64,000 bases of DNA, taken from DASZRZ01 sp963732925 (GTDB lineage: Bacteria; Acidobacteriota; Terriglobia; Terriglobales; Acidobacteriaceae). The stretch is taken from contig CAVTBJ010000001.1 of assembly GCA_963732925.1 (NCBI GenBank), positions 105,848 to 169,847 on the forward strand. Reading direction: 5' to 3'. Below, piece after piece: positions 52,596 through 60,055 of this stretch. The notes beneath the pieces were generated by a model that searched no databases, was not told the DNA's origin, and was given only the letters and a program-made list of their open reading frames with translations. Made by a program: the position numbers and the translations under genes. Numbering within the stretch: position 1 is the stretch's first letter; each line of letters begins with the position of its first letter.

Positions 52596-53770
52596 TGTGG
52601 TGTTCCGGAATCGTCATTTGCTGCGTTGGGGGAAAAGGGCGCCGCCTCGGGCAGCGGGACCGTTTGGGTTACGTTCACCTTATGGCCGGGAATCACTCGC
52701 ACCTGACCATCTACAACCACCCGCTGCCCGGGGCTGAGTCCGCTGGCAATTACCGCCAGTTGCCCATAGGTCTGCGACGTCTTCACAGTTTGCATCACCG
52801 CTGTTCCGTCCTGCTGGACGACATAAGCGTACTTTCCCTGGGGGCCCGTCTGGACCGCTACGGCCGGAGCGACCACCGCATGCGCATTCACCCCGACCTT
52901 CAAACTGGCATTGACGTAAGCTCCTGGCCACAGCCTCTCGTCCCGGTTGGAAAAGGTCGCCATGAGCCGGATGGTGCCTGTGGTCGTGTCGACGCTGTTG
53001 TCGATAAAGCTAAGCGTGCCGACTTCCGGCTTGGACTCATTGGGAAGAAATGCCCGCACCTGAAAATGCCCCACTCCTTTGCTCTGCACGGCGCCCAGTT
53101 GGTCTTCCGGCACGCTGAACGACACGTAAATGGGCTGGATTTGATTGATGGTGGCAAGGGAATTGGTGTCGTTCGCCTTCACCAGGTTTCCCAGGTTGAT
53201 CAGGATCGCTCCCGCCCGGCCGCTGATCGGCGCTTTGATGTCGGTGTACCCCAAATTGACCTTGGCGGTTTCCACCGCCGCTTTGTCCGCCTCGACAGCC
53301 GCCTGGTTGGCCTTGGCCTGTGCCTGCGTCGCTTGCGCGTCCTGAGCCGCCAGAATCCCCTGTTGCAGAAGACTGGTGGCGCGTTGCGCCTGTGCCTGGC
53401 TGTTTGCCGCCGTGGCCTCGTCCTGCGCCAGCTTGGCCTGCGCCTGATCGAGCGCCGCCTGGAAGGGCCGCTTGTCCAGTTCAAACAGCACCTGGCCCGC
53501 TCGCACTTCTTCTCCCTGAGTCAGCAGTACTTTCTGGATCTGACCGTCCACCATGGATTTCACTTGCACGGAGCGGTAGGCTTGCGCGTTTCCGATTGCG
53601 CTGATTTCAATCGGGATTGACTTCTGGCCGGTAATCGCCACAGTCACCGCGGGTTCGGCAACCCCGGCAGCCCCGGCAGCTGCCTGTGCATTTTGCGAAC
53701 TCGATCCGCAGCCTGTCACCATCAGCAGGAGCACAAACCATGCTGCTGTCCACATCCATTTTGCTTTCAT
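52592..53770 (-). CDS. RND periplasmic adaptor lipoprotein (MdtA/AcrA-like)
   Basis: This 392-residue adaptor has a lipoprotein signal (FVLLLMVTGCGSSS, lipobox Cys at about 22). It has the membrane-fusion layout: a barrel-sandwich strand (VQVKSMVDGQIQKVLLTQGEEVRAGQVLFELD), an Ala/Gln-rich helical hairpin (about 105-180), the second half-motif ADIKAPISGRAGAIL-like (TDIKAPISGRAGAILINLG), then beta-barrel domains. It links the RND permease to the outer membrane. The start at 53770 sits at the lipoprotein signal. Its stop overlaps the pump ATG, so the two genes form an operon with the adaptor first. Confidence 0.93.
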   Translation of the reverse strand: MKAKWMWTAAWFVLLLMVTGCGSSSQNAQAAAGAAGVAEPAVTVAITGQKSIPIEISAIGNAQAYRSVQVKSMVDGQIQKVLLTQGEEVRAGQVLFELDKRPFQAALDQAQAKLAQDEATAANSQAQAQRATSLLQQGILAAQDAQATQAQAKANQAAVEADKAAVETAKVNLGYTDIKAPISGRAGAILINLGNLVKANDTNSLATINQIQPIYVSFSVPEDQLGAVQSKGVGHFQVRAFLPNESKPEVGTLSFIDNSVDTTTGTIRLMATFSNRDERLWPGAYVNASLKVGVNAHAVVAPAVAVQTGPQGKYAYVVQQDGTAVMQTVKTSQTYGQLAVIASGLSPGQRVVVDGQVRVIPGHKVNVTQTVPLPEAAPFSPNAANDDSGTPQ

Positions 53771-54152
53771 GCGCCCCTGTTTTCCTTCTTGCTTTCTCTT
53801 CGAAGATACATCTGCACGCTCTTGCCCACAAAGGAAATGCGATGTTGTTCCGCGGATCAAAGCCACTTGATTCTCGCTTTAGTTGCTCGATTTAATTGAT
53901 GCGATAACCGCCAGTGACGGTTCCCTCATCCTGGGCGGTTCTCTTCAATGCGGCGCCGGTGACCGGGTATCCGCTATGGCTGTCGCTAAAGTGCCATACT
54001 GCGGGCACTCCTGGGGAACTCTTAGTCAGAAATTTACGCGCACCAGAGTGCTTGCCGGCGCGTGCCTACGAAGGCAAGGCGGGAATATCCCCGCACGATA
54101 TAACAACCCGCAATTGTACGAAATGATGCCCTGTAAGTGCGCGATGGGCTAT
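53771..54152. other. Gene-free region between RND operon and aminotransferase
   Basis: This region is about 380 bases without a convincing gene. It carries the RND operon promoter region and a 7-bp perfect inverted repeat, AACCGCC (53906-53912) with GGCGGTT (53934-53940). A nested AACCG/CGGTT pair at 53906-53922 could compete for the same arm. It could be an operator or an attenuator-like element; no T-run follows. Confidence 0.35.
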
Positions 54153-55367
54153 TTACGAGGGGTATTTTTCCCGCATGTACTCGCCAATTGCAGCGAATGC
54201 CTGTTTCAGGACACGCTCTTGCGGCAGATAGACGACCCGCACGTGGCGCGTCCCCGGCTTCTGTCCGAATCCGCCGCCGTGTACCAGCAGAACGCTTTTT
54301 TCGGTGAGCAGGCCCTTGACGAAGGTCAAGTCGTCATCGGGAATTTCGAGCTTAGGAAACCCGTAAAAGGCAGCGCGCGGCGGAACGCAACTCACGTGCG
54401 GCGTCGCATTGGCCCACTCGACCAGCAGGTCGCGGCGCGCCCGCATTTTCGCGGTCGCCACCTGTAAGTGATCCTGCGGTCCGTCCAAGGCGGGAGGAAT
54501 GGCGCACTGCATGGGATAACTGGCGCTCAGACGGGCACGCAGCAGCTTGTAAACGCCCTCGCAGTAGTTCCGCACCTGCGCCGGATCTCCGCTCACGATG
54601 CCCCAGCCGATCCGCCACCCGGGAACCAGATAATTCTTGGAAAGGCCTCCCAGCGTCACCACCGGCACGTCCGGCGCCAGGCTGGCCATCGCGATGTGCT
54701 GGACGTCACTGTCCAGAATCAGCTTGTCGTAAATTTCGTCGCACAGAATGACCAGATTGTTGCGCCGGGCAATTTCGGCAATTGCCTCCAGCGTCCGCCG
54801 CGAGTACACCGCGCCCGTAGGATTGTTGGGATTGATCACCACGATGGCGCGCGTGGATTGATCCACGCTGGCGGCCAACTGGTCGAGGTCAGGCTCCCAG
54901 CCGTTGCTTTCGTCCAGATCGTAGGGCTTCGCTGGCGCCTCCAGCTTGGCCAGCACGGCAGTGTAGAGAGGATAATCCGGACGAGGCACCAGAACCGAAT
55001 CGCCGGGATTGAGCAGCGCGCTCAGGCATATGTCGACACCTTCGCCCGTGCCCTGCGTCACGAACACGCTTTGAATGTTGGCAATGCCCTTGCGTTCGGC
55101 ATCCCGGCGAATGGAGTCCAGCGCGGCATCAGCGCCCAGCGAGGGCGCGTACCCGTTGTAGCCGTCGCGCATAGCCGCAGCCACGGCCTCGATCATATGC
55201 GGCGGAGCCGGAAAATCAAAAATCGGCGGGTCGCCAATATTGAGCGGCAGAATCTTCCGGCCCTGGCGGCTCAGTTCGTCGGCCAGCACAACCAGGTCGC
55301 GGATGGCGTAGTGGACCTTCTCCAGCCGGGAAGCCGGAACAACTTCGTGAATACTTGTAAGGGGCAT
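54153..55367 (-). CDS. Class I PLP aminotransferase (alanine/aspartate type, AlaA-like)
   Basis: This 404-residue protein has the fold-type I layout: LNIGDPPIFDFPAP, the cofactor loop VTQGTGEGVDICL, VINPNNPTGAVYS with Asn182, ILCDEIYDKL with Asp210 and Tyr213, and LGGLSKNYLVPGWRIGW with PLP Lys244 and Arg252. NIGDPPIFDF and GLSKNYLVPGWR strongly resemble AlaA/AlaC-type alanine-pyruvate transaminases. The start at 55367 is an ATG without a strong ribosome site. The gene stands alone, transcribed toward the RND operon. Confidence 0.88.
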   Translation of the reverse strand: MPLTSIHEVVPASRLEKVHYAIRDLVVLADELSRQGRKILPLNIGDPPIFDFPAPPHMIEAVAAAMRDGYNGYAPSLGADAALDSIRRDAERKGIANIQSVFVTQGTGEGVDICLSALLNPGDSVLVPRPDYPLYTAVLAKLEAPAKPYDLDESNGWEPDLDQLAASVDQSTRAIVVINPNNPTGAVYSRRTLEAIAEIARRNNLVILCDEIYDKLILDSDVQHIAMASLAPDVPVVTLGGLSKNYLVPGWRIGWGIVSGDPAQVRNYCEGVYKLLRARLSASYPMQCAIPPALDGPQDHLQVATAKMRARRDLLVEWANATPHVSCVPPRAAFYGFPKLEIPDDDLTFVKGLLTEKSVLLVHGGGFGQKPGTRHVRVVYLPQERVLKQAFAAIGEYMREKYPS

Positions 55368-55665
55368 AGGATGCGCTCAACCCTGAGCGCGCGTTCCTTC
55401 GTCGGAATCCAGGCAGCACAAACTGCCCAAGCATACTTCTTAAGTTTATTCTAAAGCCGGCGGAAGTCCCTAGGCGGTATCCCTGCCCGCCTTTTTGCCC
55501 GAAAGGACAATCCCGGCATTCGTCCTCATGGTTACTGTCGATGATGGTTACTGTCGATGGTTTCCGGTGGAGCGGGACGTCCAGGTGATGGTCCTGCTCA
55601 GCCGAATAGCTGCTCGCGGCTGTATTTCGGAATCAGCGGGATGCTGCTTCATCTGCCGCATACCG

Positions 55666-56178
55666 TCATTCTCTGCTGCCAGCCTTCTTCCGGCGGGTAT
55701 CGTTCCTGGGGGGAGTGCGCACAATTTGCACCGAACACTTGGCATGCCGGGCAACACTCTCGGCAACGCTGCCCAGCAGCAGCCGGCCCAGGCCTTTGCG
55801 GCCGTGCGATCCCAGAACGACGAGATCCGGATGCCAGCTTTCTTCGCACTCCAGAATCAGCCGGCGGGCGTTGCCTTTTTTCACCAAGGTGCTCGCCTGG
55901 AATTCGAGTTTCCGCAGAGCCGCCGCCGCCTCGCTCACCAGCCGCTGCGCCAGTTCGAACGCCTGATCCTGAATCGAAATGGGGTCCTGGCCCAGTGGGG
56001 AACCTGCTGCCGGCACGAAGGAAACCGGAAGAATCGCTTCCCAGTCCACGGCGCTGAACACCAGCACCTCCGTGTCCTCAGCCCGGAACTGGGTAGCCAC
56101 CGCCTCCACCGCTGCGATGGAGCTTTCAGAGTCGTCAATCGCCAGGAGGACCTTCACCGCCGCCATCTCCTTCGTCAT
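55666..56178 (-). CDS. Single-domain universal stress protein (UspA family)
   Basis: This protein of about 170 residues has a UspA domain: VLLAIDDSESS start, an AVD-W variant of the first strand loop, and the ATP-binding signature GSHGRKGLGRLLLGSVAESVARHAKCSVQIVR with all glycines and the Gly-Ser. A basic tail follows. Start choice is unusual. The first ATG (56178) overlaps the AAGGAG site, which lies ideally, nine bases, upstream of a GTG at 56157 that begins directly at VKVLLAI. The mature start may thus be seven codons shorter. An inverted repeat sits just upstream at 56187-56208. Confidence 0.88.
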   Translation of the reverse strand: MTKEMAAVKVLLAIDDSESSIAAVEAVATQFRAEDTEVLVFSAVDWEAILPVSFVPAAGSPLGQDPISIQDQAFELAQRLVSEAAAALRKLEFQASTLVKKGNARRLILECEESWHPDLVVLGSHGRKGLGRLLLGSVAESVARHAKCSVQIVRTPPRNDTRRKKAGSRE

Positions 56179-56186
56179 CGCAGTTC

Positions 56187-56208
56187 CATGACTCTTGGGA
56201 AAGTCATG
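56187..56208. repeat. Inverted repeat upstream of the UspA gene
   Basis: CATGACT (56187-56193) and AGTCATG (56202-56208) are perfect 7-base arms, nine bases before the first Usp ATG. They may be an operator or an RNA hairpin affecting translation. Confidence 0.4.
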
Positions 56209-56428
56209 CGTGAGTAGGAGCTAATCGCTCGCAGGGAAACTCATCGGGTCATCACCCGGGATCCCCGCCACGCGGAAAGATACTACCAGCCGGCAACACA
56301 GATCGGTTGCTTCCGGCACGTGGTCCCGGGCTAAGTGTTTTGACGGGCACCATACAAGTACAGATTCCTTGCGAGTATTTTTCCCTATGATGGACTTATC
56401 GTTTCCTAGGGCGGCTCCCGGAGGTTCT

Positions 56429-56635
56429 ATGAGCATCAGGAAAGTGATTCTGTACTTCGAAGATGAAAGTGACGCGCTGCACTTTACCGTGGCGGCAAGT
56501 TCGCTGATTTCCGATGGAGATTCGCAGGCCACGCCGGACGCAAACAAGCTCATCCAGCCCCTGACCCGCGCGAATCGGATCCGGGTGGCCCGCGGCACCA
56601 CGCACGCGCCTGGGGTGCTTCTGAGCACCAGCTGA
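56429..56635 (+). CDS. Small hypothetical protein
   Basis: This 68-residue protein (SIRKVILYFEDESDALHFTVAASSLISD, then a Thr/Ala-rich tail) begins at 56429 with CGGAGG four bases upstream. The frame extends upstream to 56369 with no ribosome site. It resembles nothing I can name. It is convergent with the acyl-CoA dehydrogenase gene, 13 bases apart. Confidence 0.6.
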   Translation: MSIRKVILYFEDESDALHFTVAASSLISDGDSQATPDANKLIQPLTRANRIRVARGTTHAPGVLLSTS

Positions 56636-56648
56636 TTTCGCCCGGACC

Positions 56649-57791
56649 CTAGTCCTTTAGCAGTTGCCGCGCGATCACCAGCCGCTGGATTTCGCTGGTG
56701 CCTTCGCCGATCGTGCACAGCTTCACGTCTCGGTAGTATTTCTCCGCCGGATAGTCCTTGATGAAGCCGTAGCCTCCATGAATCTGCACGCATTCGTTGG
56801 CGCAACGAACGGCCACTTCTCCGGCATAGAGCTTGGCCATGGAAGATTCCAGGGTGGTCTTCATGCCCGCGTCTTTCATGGCTGCGGCCCGCAACGTAAG
56901 CAGGCGGGCGGCGTCGATTTCCGTGGCCATATCGGCCAGCTTCCACTGAATCGCCTGAAACTCTGAAATCGATTTCCCGAACTGCTTTCGCTGCTTGGAG
57001 TACTTCAGCGCCGCCTCGTACGCGCCCTGGGCCATTCCTAGTCCCAGGGCGGCAATGGAAATCCGTCCGCCGTCGAGAATACGCATGGCGTCGCTGAATC
57101 CATCTCCTTCCTTCCCCAGCAGGTTCTCCAGCGGAATCGCGCAGTCCTCAAAAATCAATTCGGAGGTGTCGCTCGCGCGCAGCCCCAGCTTGTTCTCCTT
57201 CTTCCCCGGGCGAAAACCCTTGCTCCCTTTCTCCACCAGGAAAGCTGAGAGCCCGTGGGTATGGGCCGTCTTGTCGGTCACCGCAATCACAACCAGCACG
57301 TCCGCGTAGGATCCATTGGTGCAGAACGTCTTGGTTCCGTTCAGAACCCAGCGGTCGCCCTTGCGGACGGCCGTCATGCGCGCGCTCCCCGCATCGGACC
57401 CCGACCCCGGCTCGGTCAATCCCCAGGCGCCGATGAATTCGCCACGCGCCAGGCGCGGCATGTATTTGCGCTTCTGCTCCTCCGTGCCCGAAATCAGGAT
57501 GTGATTGCTGCACAGCGAGGTGTGGGCCGCAACGATGATCCCAATCGAGCCATCCACACGCGAGAGTTCCTCAATCGCGGTGGCATACTCGACGTATCCC
57601 ATTCCTGCGCCGCCGTACTCGACGGGGAAAATGATGCCCATCAGCCCCAGATGCCCCAGTTCCTTTACTGCCTCCAGCGGAAAACAGGAATTCTCGTCCC
57701 ACTGCATCACGTGGGGCGCAATTTCCCGCTCGGCAAACTCGCGCACGCTTTTTTTCAACTGTCGTTGCTCGTCATTGAGCTGAAAATCCAA
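56649..57791 (-). CDS. Acyl-CoA dehydrogenase
   Basis: This 380-residue flavoenzyme has the normal family length when started at TTG 57791 (GAGGAAG upstream). The frame runs to 57884, adding an unconserved basic leader. The N-terminal helical part begins DFQLNDEQRQLKKSVREFAEREIAP. The middle strands have FIGAWGLTEPGSGSDAGSA and WVLNGTKTFCTNG. The C-terminal helices have QIHGGYGFIKDYPAEKYYRDVK and the catalytic glutamate in IGEGTSEIQRLVIARQLL. It oxidises a short or branched acyl-CoA and passes electrons to ETF. No other beta-oxidation gene is adjacent, so the substrate is open. Confidence 0.92.
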   Translation of the reverse strand: MDFQLNDEQRQLKKSVREFAEREIAPHVMQWDENSCFPLEAVKELGHLGLMGIIFPVEYGGAGMGYVEYATAIEELSRVDGSIGIIVAAHTSLCSNHILISGTEEQKRKYMPRLARGEFIGAWGLTEPGSGSDAGSARMTAVRKGDRWVLNGTKTFCTNGSYADVLVVIAVTDKTAHTHGLSAFLVEKGSKGFRPGKKENKLGLRASDTSELIFEDCAIPLENLLGKEGDGFSDAMRILDGGRISIAALGLGMAQGAYEAALKYSKQRKQFGKSISEFQAIQWKLADMATEIDAARLLTLRAAAMKDAGMKTTLESSMAKLYAGEVAVRCANECVQIHGGYGFIKDYPAEKYYRDVKLCTIGEGTSEIQRLVIARQLLKD

Positions 57792-58137
57792 GCGCTTTCT
57801 TCCTCCGCTGGTCGCCTTGGCCGGGCCCGCTGCACCGCGGCCCTTAGTGTCGCTTATGGCAGTCAAAGAAAATCGAATACTCATTTCCTATAGCACAGAC
57901 TGCGCGCTGGGGCCAAATGCGGGCCGTTACTTTGGTCAGGAGAGGCCCCGCCAGCCGCCAATGCGCGCCTGAAAGTAGCACCGTTCGCTGTTCCTGGATG
58001 GAGCGGACAAGAATCGCCATTGCCAATTGGGTGCTGGGCCGTAAAGGGAAATCGCTGTCCTCGAAAATTGCTTTTCCAGCAGACAACTCTGACCTGAGTG
58101 CCTGAATCTAGGTCGAAGGATACGCCCGGAGGTCGGA
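57792..58137. other. Gene-free region
   Basis: About 346 bases upstream of the divergent acyl-CoA dehydrogenase and PEP-CTERM genes. Short open frames on both strands have no recognisable features. I see no clear repeat or RNA structure; the two promoters presumably lie here. Confidence 0.4.
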
Positions 58138-58884
58138 ATGTCCGTAAAGTTCGCGCTGGTCTGCTTCGTCGCTCTCGCCCTTCTTTGCCCTCAGCTTTTT
58201 GCCGACTCTCTGCTCCCACGCTGCGGTAACACCGGGCCCATGGAAACGGCCGGCGCCGGCTACCCTGGGGAAGATTTTCAGGGCCAACAGCAAAGCGTCA
58301 CTCTTGGCTTTCTGCAGGTGGTATGCACGGAGGCTCCTGACACTCGAAAAGGAGTCGCACACCGTCGTTTTGGTTCTCCCCTGCTGGTGGCGGCACTGGT
58401 GAACGATTCCGTGGAACCCGGTCTATCTCTGCCTTCAGGGGAATTCCGCACCAAGAAAGCAGCTTCGTTCGAACTGGGAAACGCGAGTCCCGGGTTCTCC
58501 GCCTTCCATGCTCCGGGGCCCGCTTCGGAATTCTCGATCGAAGGCGTCGATGGCGCAGCGAACGCATTTACTTTTGCGTCCTTCGGCGGCCCGTTTCTGC
58601 GGGGCTGGGACAGCTGGAACGACGGTAAGAACAACGAATTCAGGTTCTCGGAAGGCGAAGCTGCTTATGGATTCAAGACACATCCACGTTTTGACGGACC
58701 CAGCAAATTCGACTTGCCTGGTAAACCTGGTAATGAAGACGGGTCCGACCCTGTGCAGCCTGTCCCCGAGCCGGGCAGTTTGCTGCTGTTATCCTCGGGC
58801 CTTGCCAGCGTAGGTGTTTTTTCGCGGAAGAGAAAAGGTTCCCGCAAAGGGCGCGTTAGCGGCAATTCCGAGACTGTGCTGTAA
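58138..58884 (+). CDS. PEP-CTERM sorting-domain exported protein
   Basis: This 248-residue protein has a signal peptide (VKFALVCFVALALLCPQLFA), a Gly/Asn/Ser-rich body and the C-terminal PEP-CTERM tripartite signal. That signal is PVPEPGSLLLLSSGLASVGVFSRKRK: the PEP motif, a hydrophobic helix and a basic end. PEP-CTERM proteins are processed by an exosortase and released or anchored at the cell surface, often with exopolysaccharide. No exosortase is encoded in the window. The body shows no known domain. A second PEP-CTERM end lies at the right edge. Confidence 0.82.
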   Translation: MSVKFALVCFVALALLCPQLFADSLLPRCGNTGPMETAGAGYPGEDFQGQQQSVTLGFLQVVCTEAPDTRKGVAHRRFGSPLLVAALVNDSVEPGLSLPSGEFRTKKAASFELGNASPGFSAFHAPGPASEFSIEGVDGAANAFTFASFGGPFLRGWDSWNDGKNNEFRFSEGEAAYGFKTHPRFDGPSKFDLPGKPGNEDGSDPVQPVPEPGSLLLLSSGLASVGVFSRKRKGSRKGRVSGNSETVL

Positions 58885-59028
58885 TCCAAACAAGCTGCGG
58901 AACCGGCTGCCTGCCAGGCGTCCAGATTTTTCCATTCCTCCTCGTGCTCTTAGGGCTACACTAGCTGGTTGCCGCTTGCCTCGGTTTCGTGCATGCGGGG
59001 GCGAAAACCTTCCTCACGAGGTGACCCG

Positions 59029-59460
59029 ATGTCGGCCAATCCTGCTGTTCCGTCTCCCGGGCTCGACATGGAAACCATTCTGCGTCGCGTGCCAGCGGAG
59101 TTTGCGTCGCAATACAACCGGCGCGACTTGCAGAAACTCGTCTCACTGTTTTGTGACGACGGCATTTCCATGCCGCCCTTCCGCCACGCTGCGCAGGGGC
59201 ACGCCGCTCTGCGCAAGCTCTACGACGAGGTTCTTCAGCAAACGGATCCGCACCATCTGAAGATCGAAACCAGCCACGTGGAGTACGACGATAATGTGGC
59301 CTTCAACCATGGCAGCTACAGTGTGAACCTTCGCCTGCCCGACGGCACGCGCATGGACGATCACGGCAAATGGATTTGCACCTTGCGGCGCGAGCGAAAC
59401 GACCAGTGGCGGATCGCAGGCCTGTGCTGGAACACGGATCTTGATTTGCTGAACCGGTAG
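59029..59460 (+). CDS. NTF2-like / SnoaL-type protein (DUF4440-like)
   Basis: This 143-residue protein has the cone-shaped NTF2-like fold pattern: a helical start (ILRRVPAEFASQYNRRDLQKLVSLFCDDGISMPP), RHAAQGHAALRKLYDEVL, then strands LKIETSHVEYDDNVAFNHGSYSVNLRL, KWICTLRRERNDQWRIAGLCWN. Such proteins bind small ligands or act as isomerases. The start at 59029 has GAGG seven bases upstream; frames from 58969 were rejected. It stands alone; the exact role is unknown. Confidence 0.8.
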   Translation: MSANPAVPSPGLDMETILRRVPAEFASQYNRRDLQKLVSLFCDDGISMPPFRHAAQGHAALRKLYDEVLQQTDPHHLKIETSHVEYDDNVAFNHGSYSVNLRLPDGTRMDDHGKWICTLRRERNDQWRIAGLCWNTDLDLLNR

Positions 59461-59543
59461 GTTCTTCGTTCAGCTCTGCTGGTGGCAGCTTGCCGGCCCG
59501 CGCGCCGGAGCTGGTTTGCGGTTCGCGGCCGTCCCCACCGCCT

Positions 59544-59864
59544 TCAGGGGAACTGAGGCTCGGCTTCCCACGACTCCAGGTCACAGGAGCGCACGAAAAA
59601 AACATGTCCCTCGTGACAGATGTACCCGAGCAGTCCGTCGCCTGCTCCTTCAGCGTTGTCGAAGTCGGAGAAGTTTTCTACCAGCCGCCGGACATCGAAG
59701 CCGTTACAGATTGGGCAGAAAAAAGGATCTCGCAAGATTGCTCCCTTGTTGTTTGCGCCACTTGAGGGGGAACAACTCGCGGCGGCTCTGTCAGGGAGAA
59801 TAGTGGCTGCCCCCTTGCCCGTCGAGATTACTTTGGGTACCGCGATCCCCGCCCGTCTTCCCAC
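59544..59864 (-). CDS. Possible small zinc-ribbon-like protein
   Basis: A 106-residue frame contains DPFFCPICNGFDVRRLVENFSDFDN and later GYICHEGHVFFVRSCDLE. The two CxxC/CxxH pairs about 28 residues apart could hold one zinc ion. The first 40 residues are low-complexity and the start (GTG 59864) has no clear ribosome site, so the gene may begin further inside or be incomplete upstream. I cannot name a family. Confidence 0.45.
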   Translation of the reverse strand: MGRRAGIAVPKVISTGKGAATILPDRAAASCSPSSGANNKGAILRDPFFCPICNGFDVRRLVENFSDFDNAEGAGDGLLGYICHEGHVFFVRSCDLESWEAEPQFP

Positions 59865-60055
59865 AGATCATCGAACCCGCGATTACCGGCGCCGCCTCGG
59901 CAGGCTCCCCCTTCTGCACCCGGAATGGACTTCGGCGGGTCGCTGTCTATACTGGCTCTATCCCCCGGCCGAAGTCCTCTCTTACCCGGGGCTGGCCCGT
60001 TGCTGAGGAAGCAACACATTTTCCTTCCGAGTGTTACCGGTCCAAGGAGACCCAG

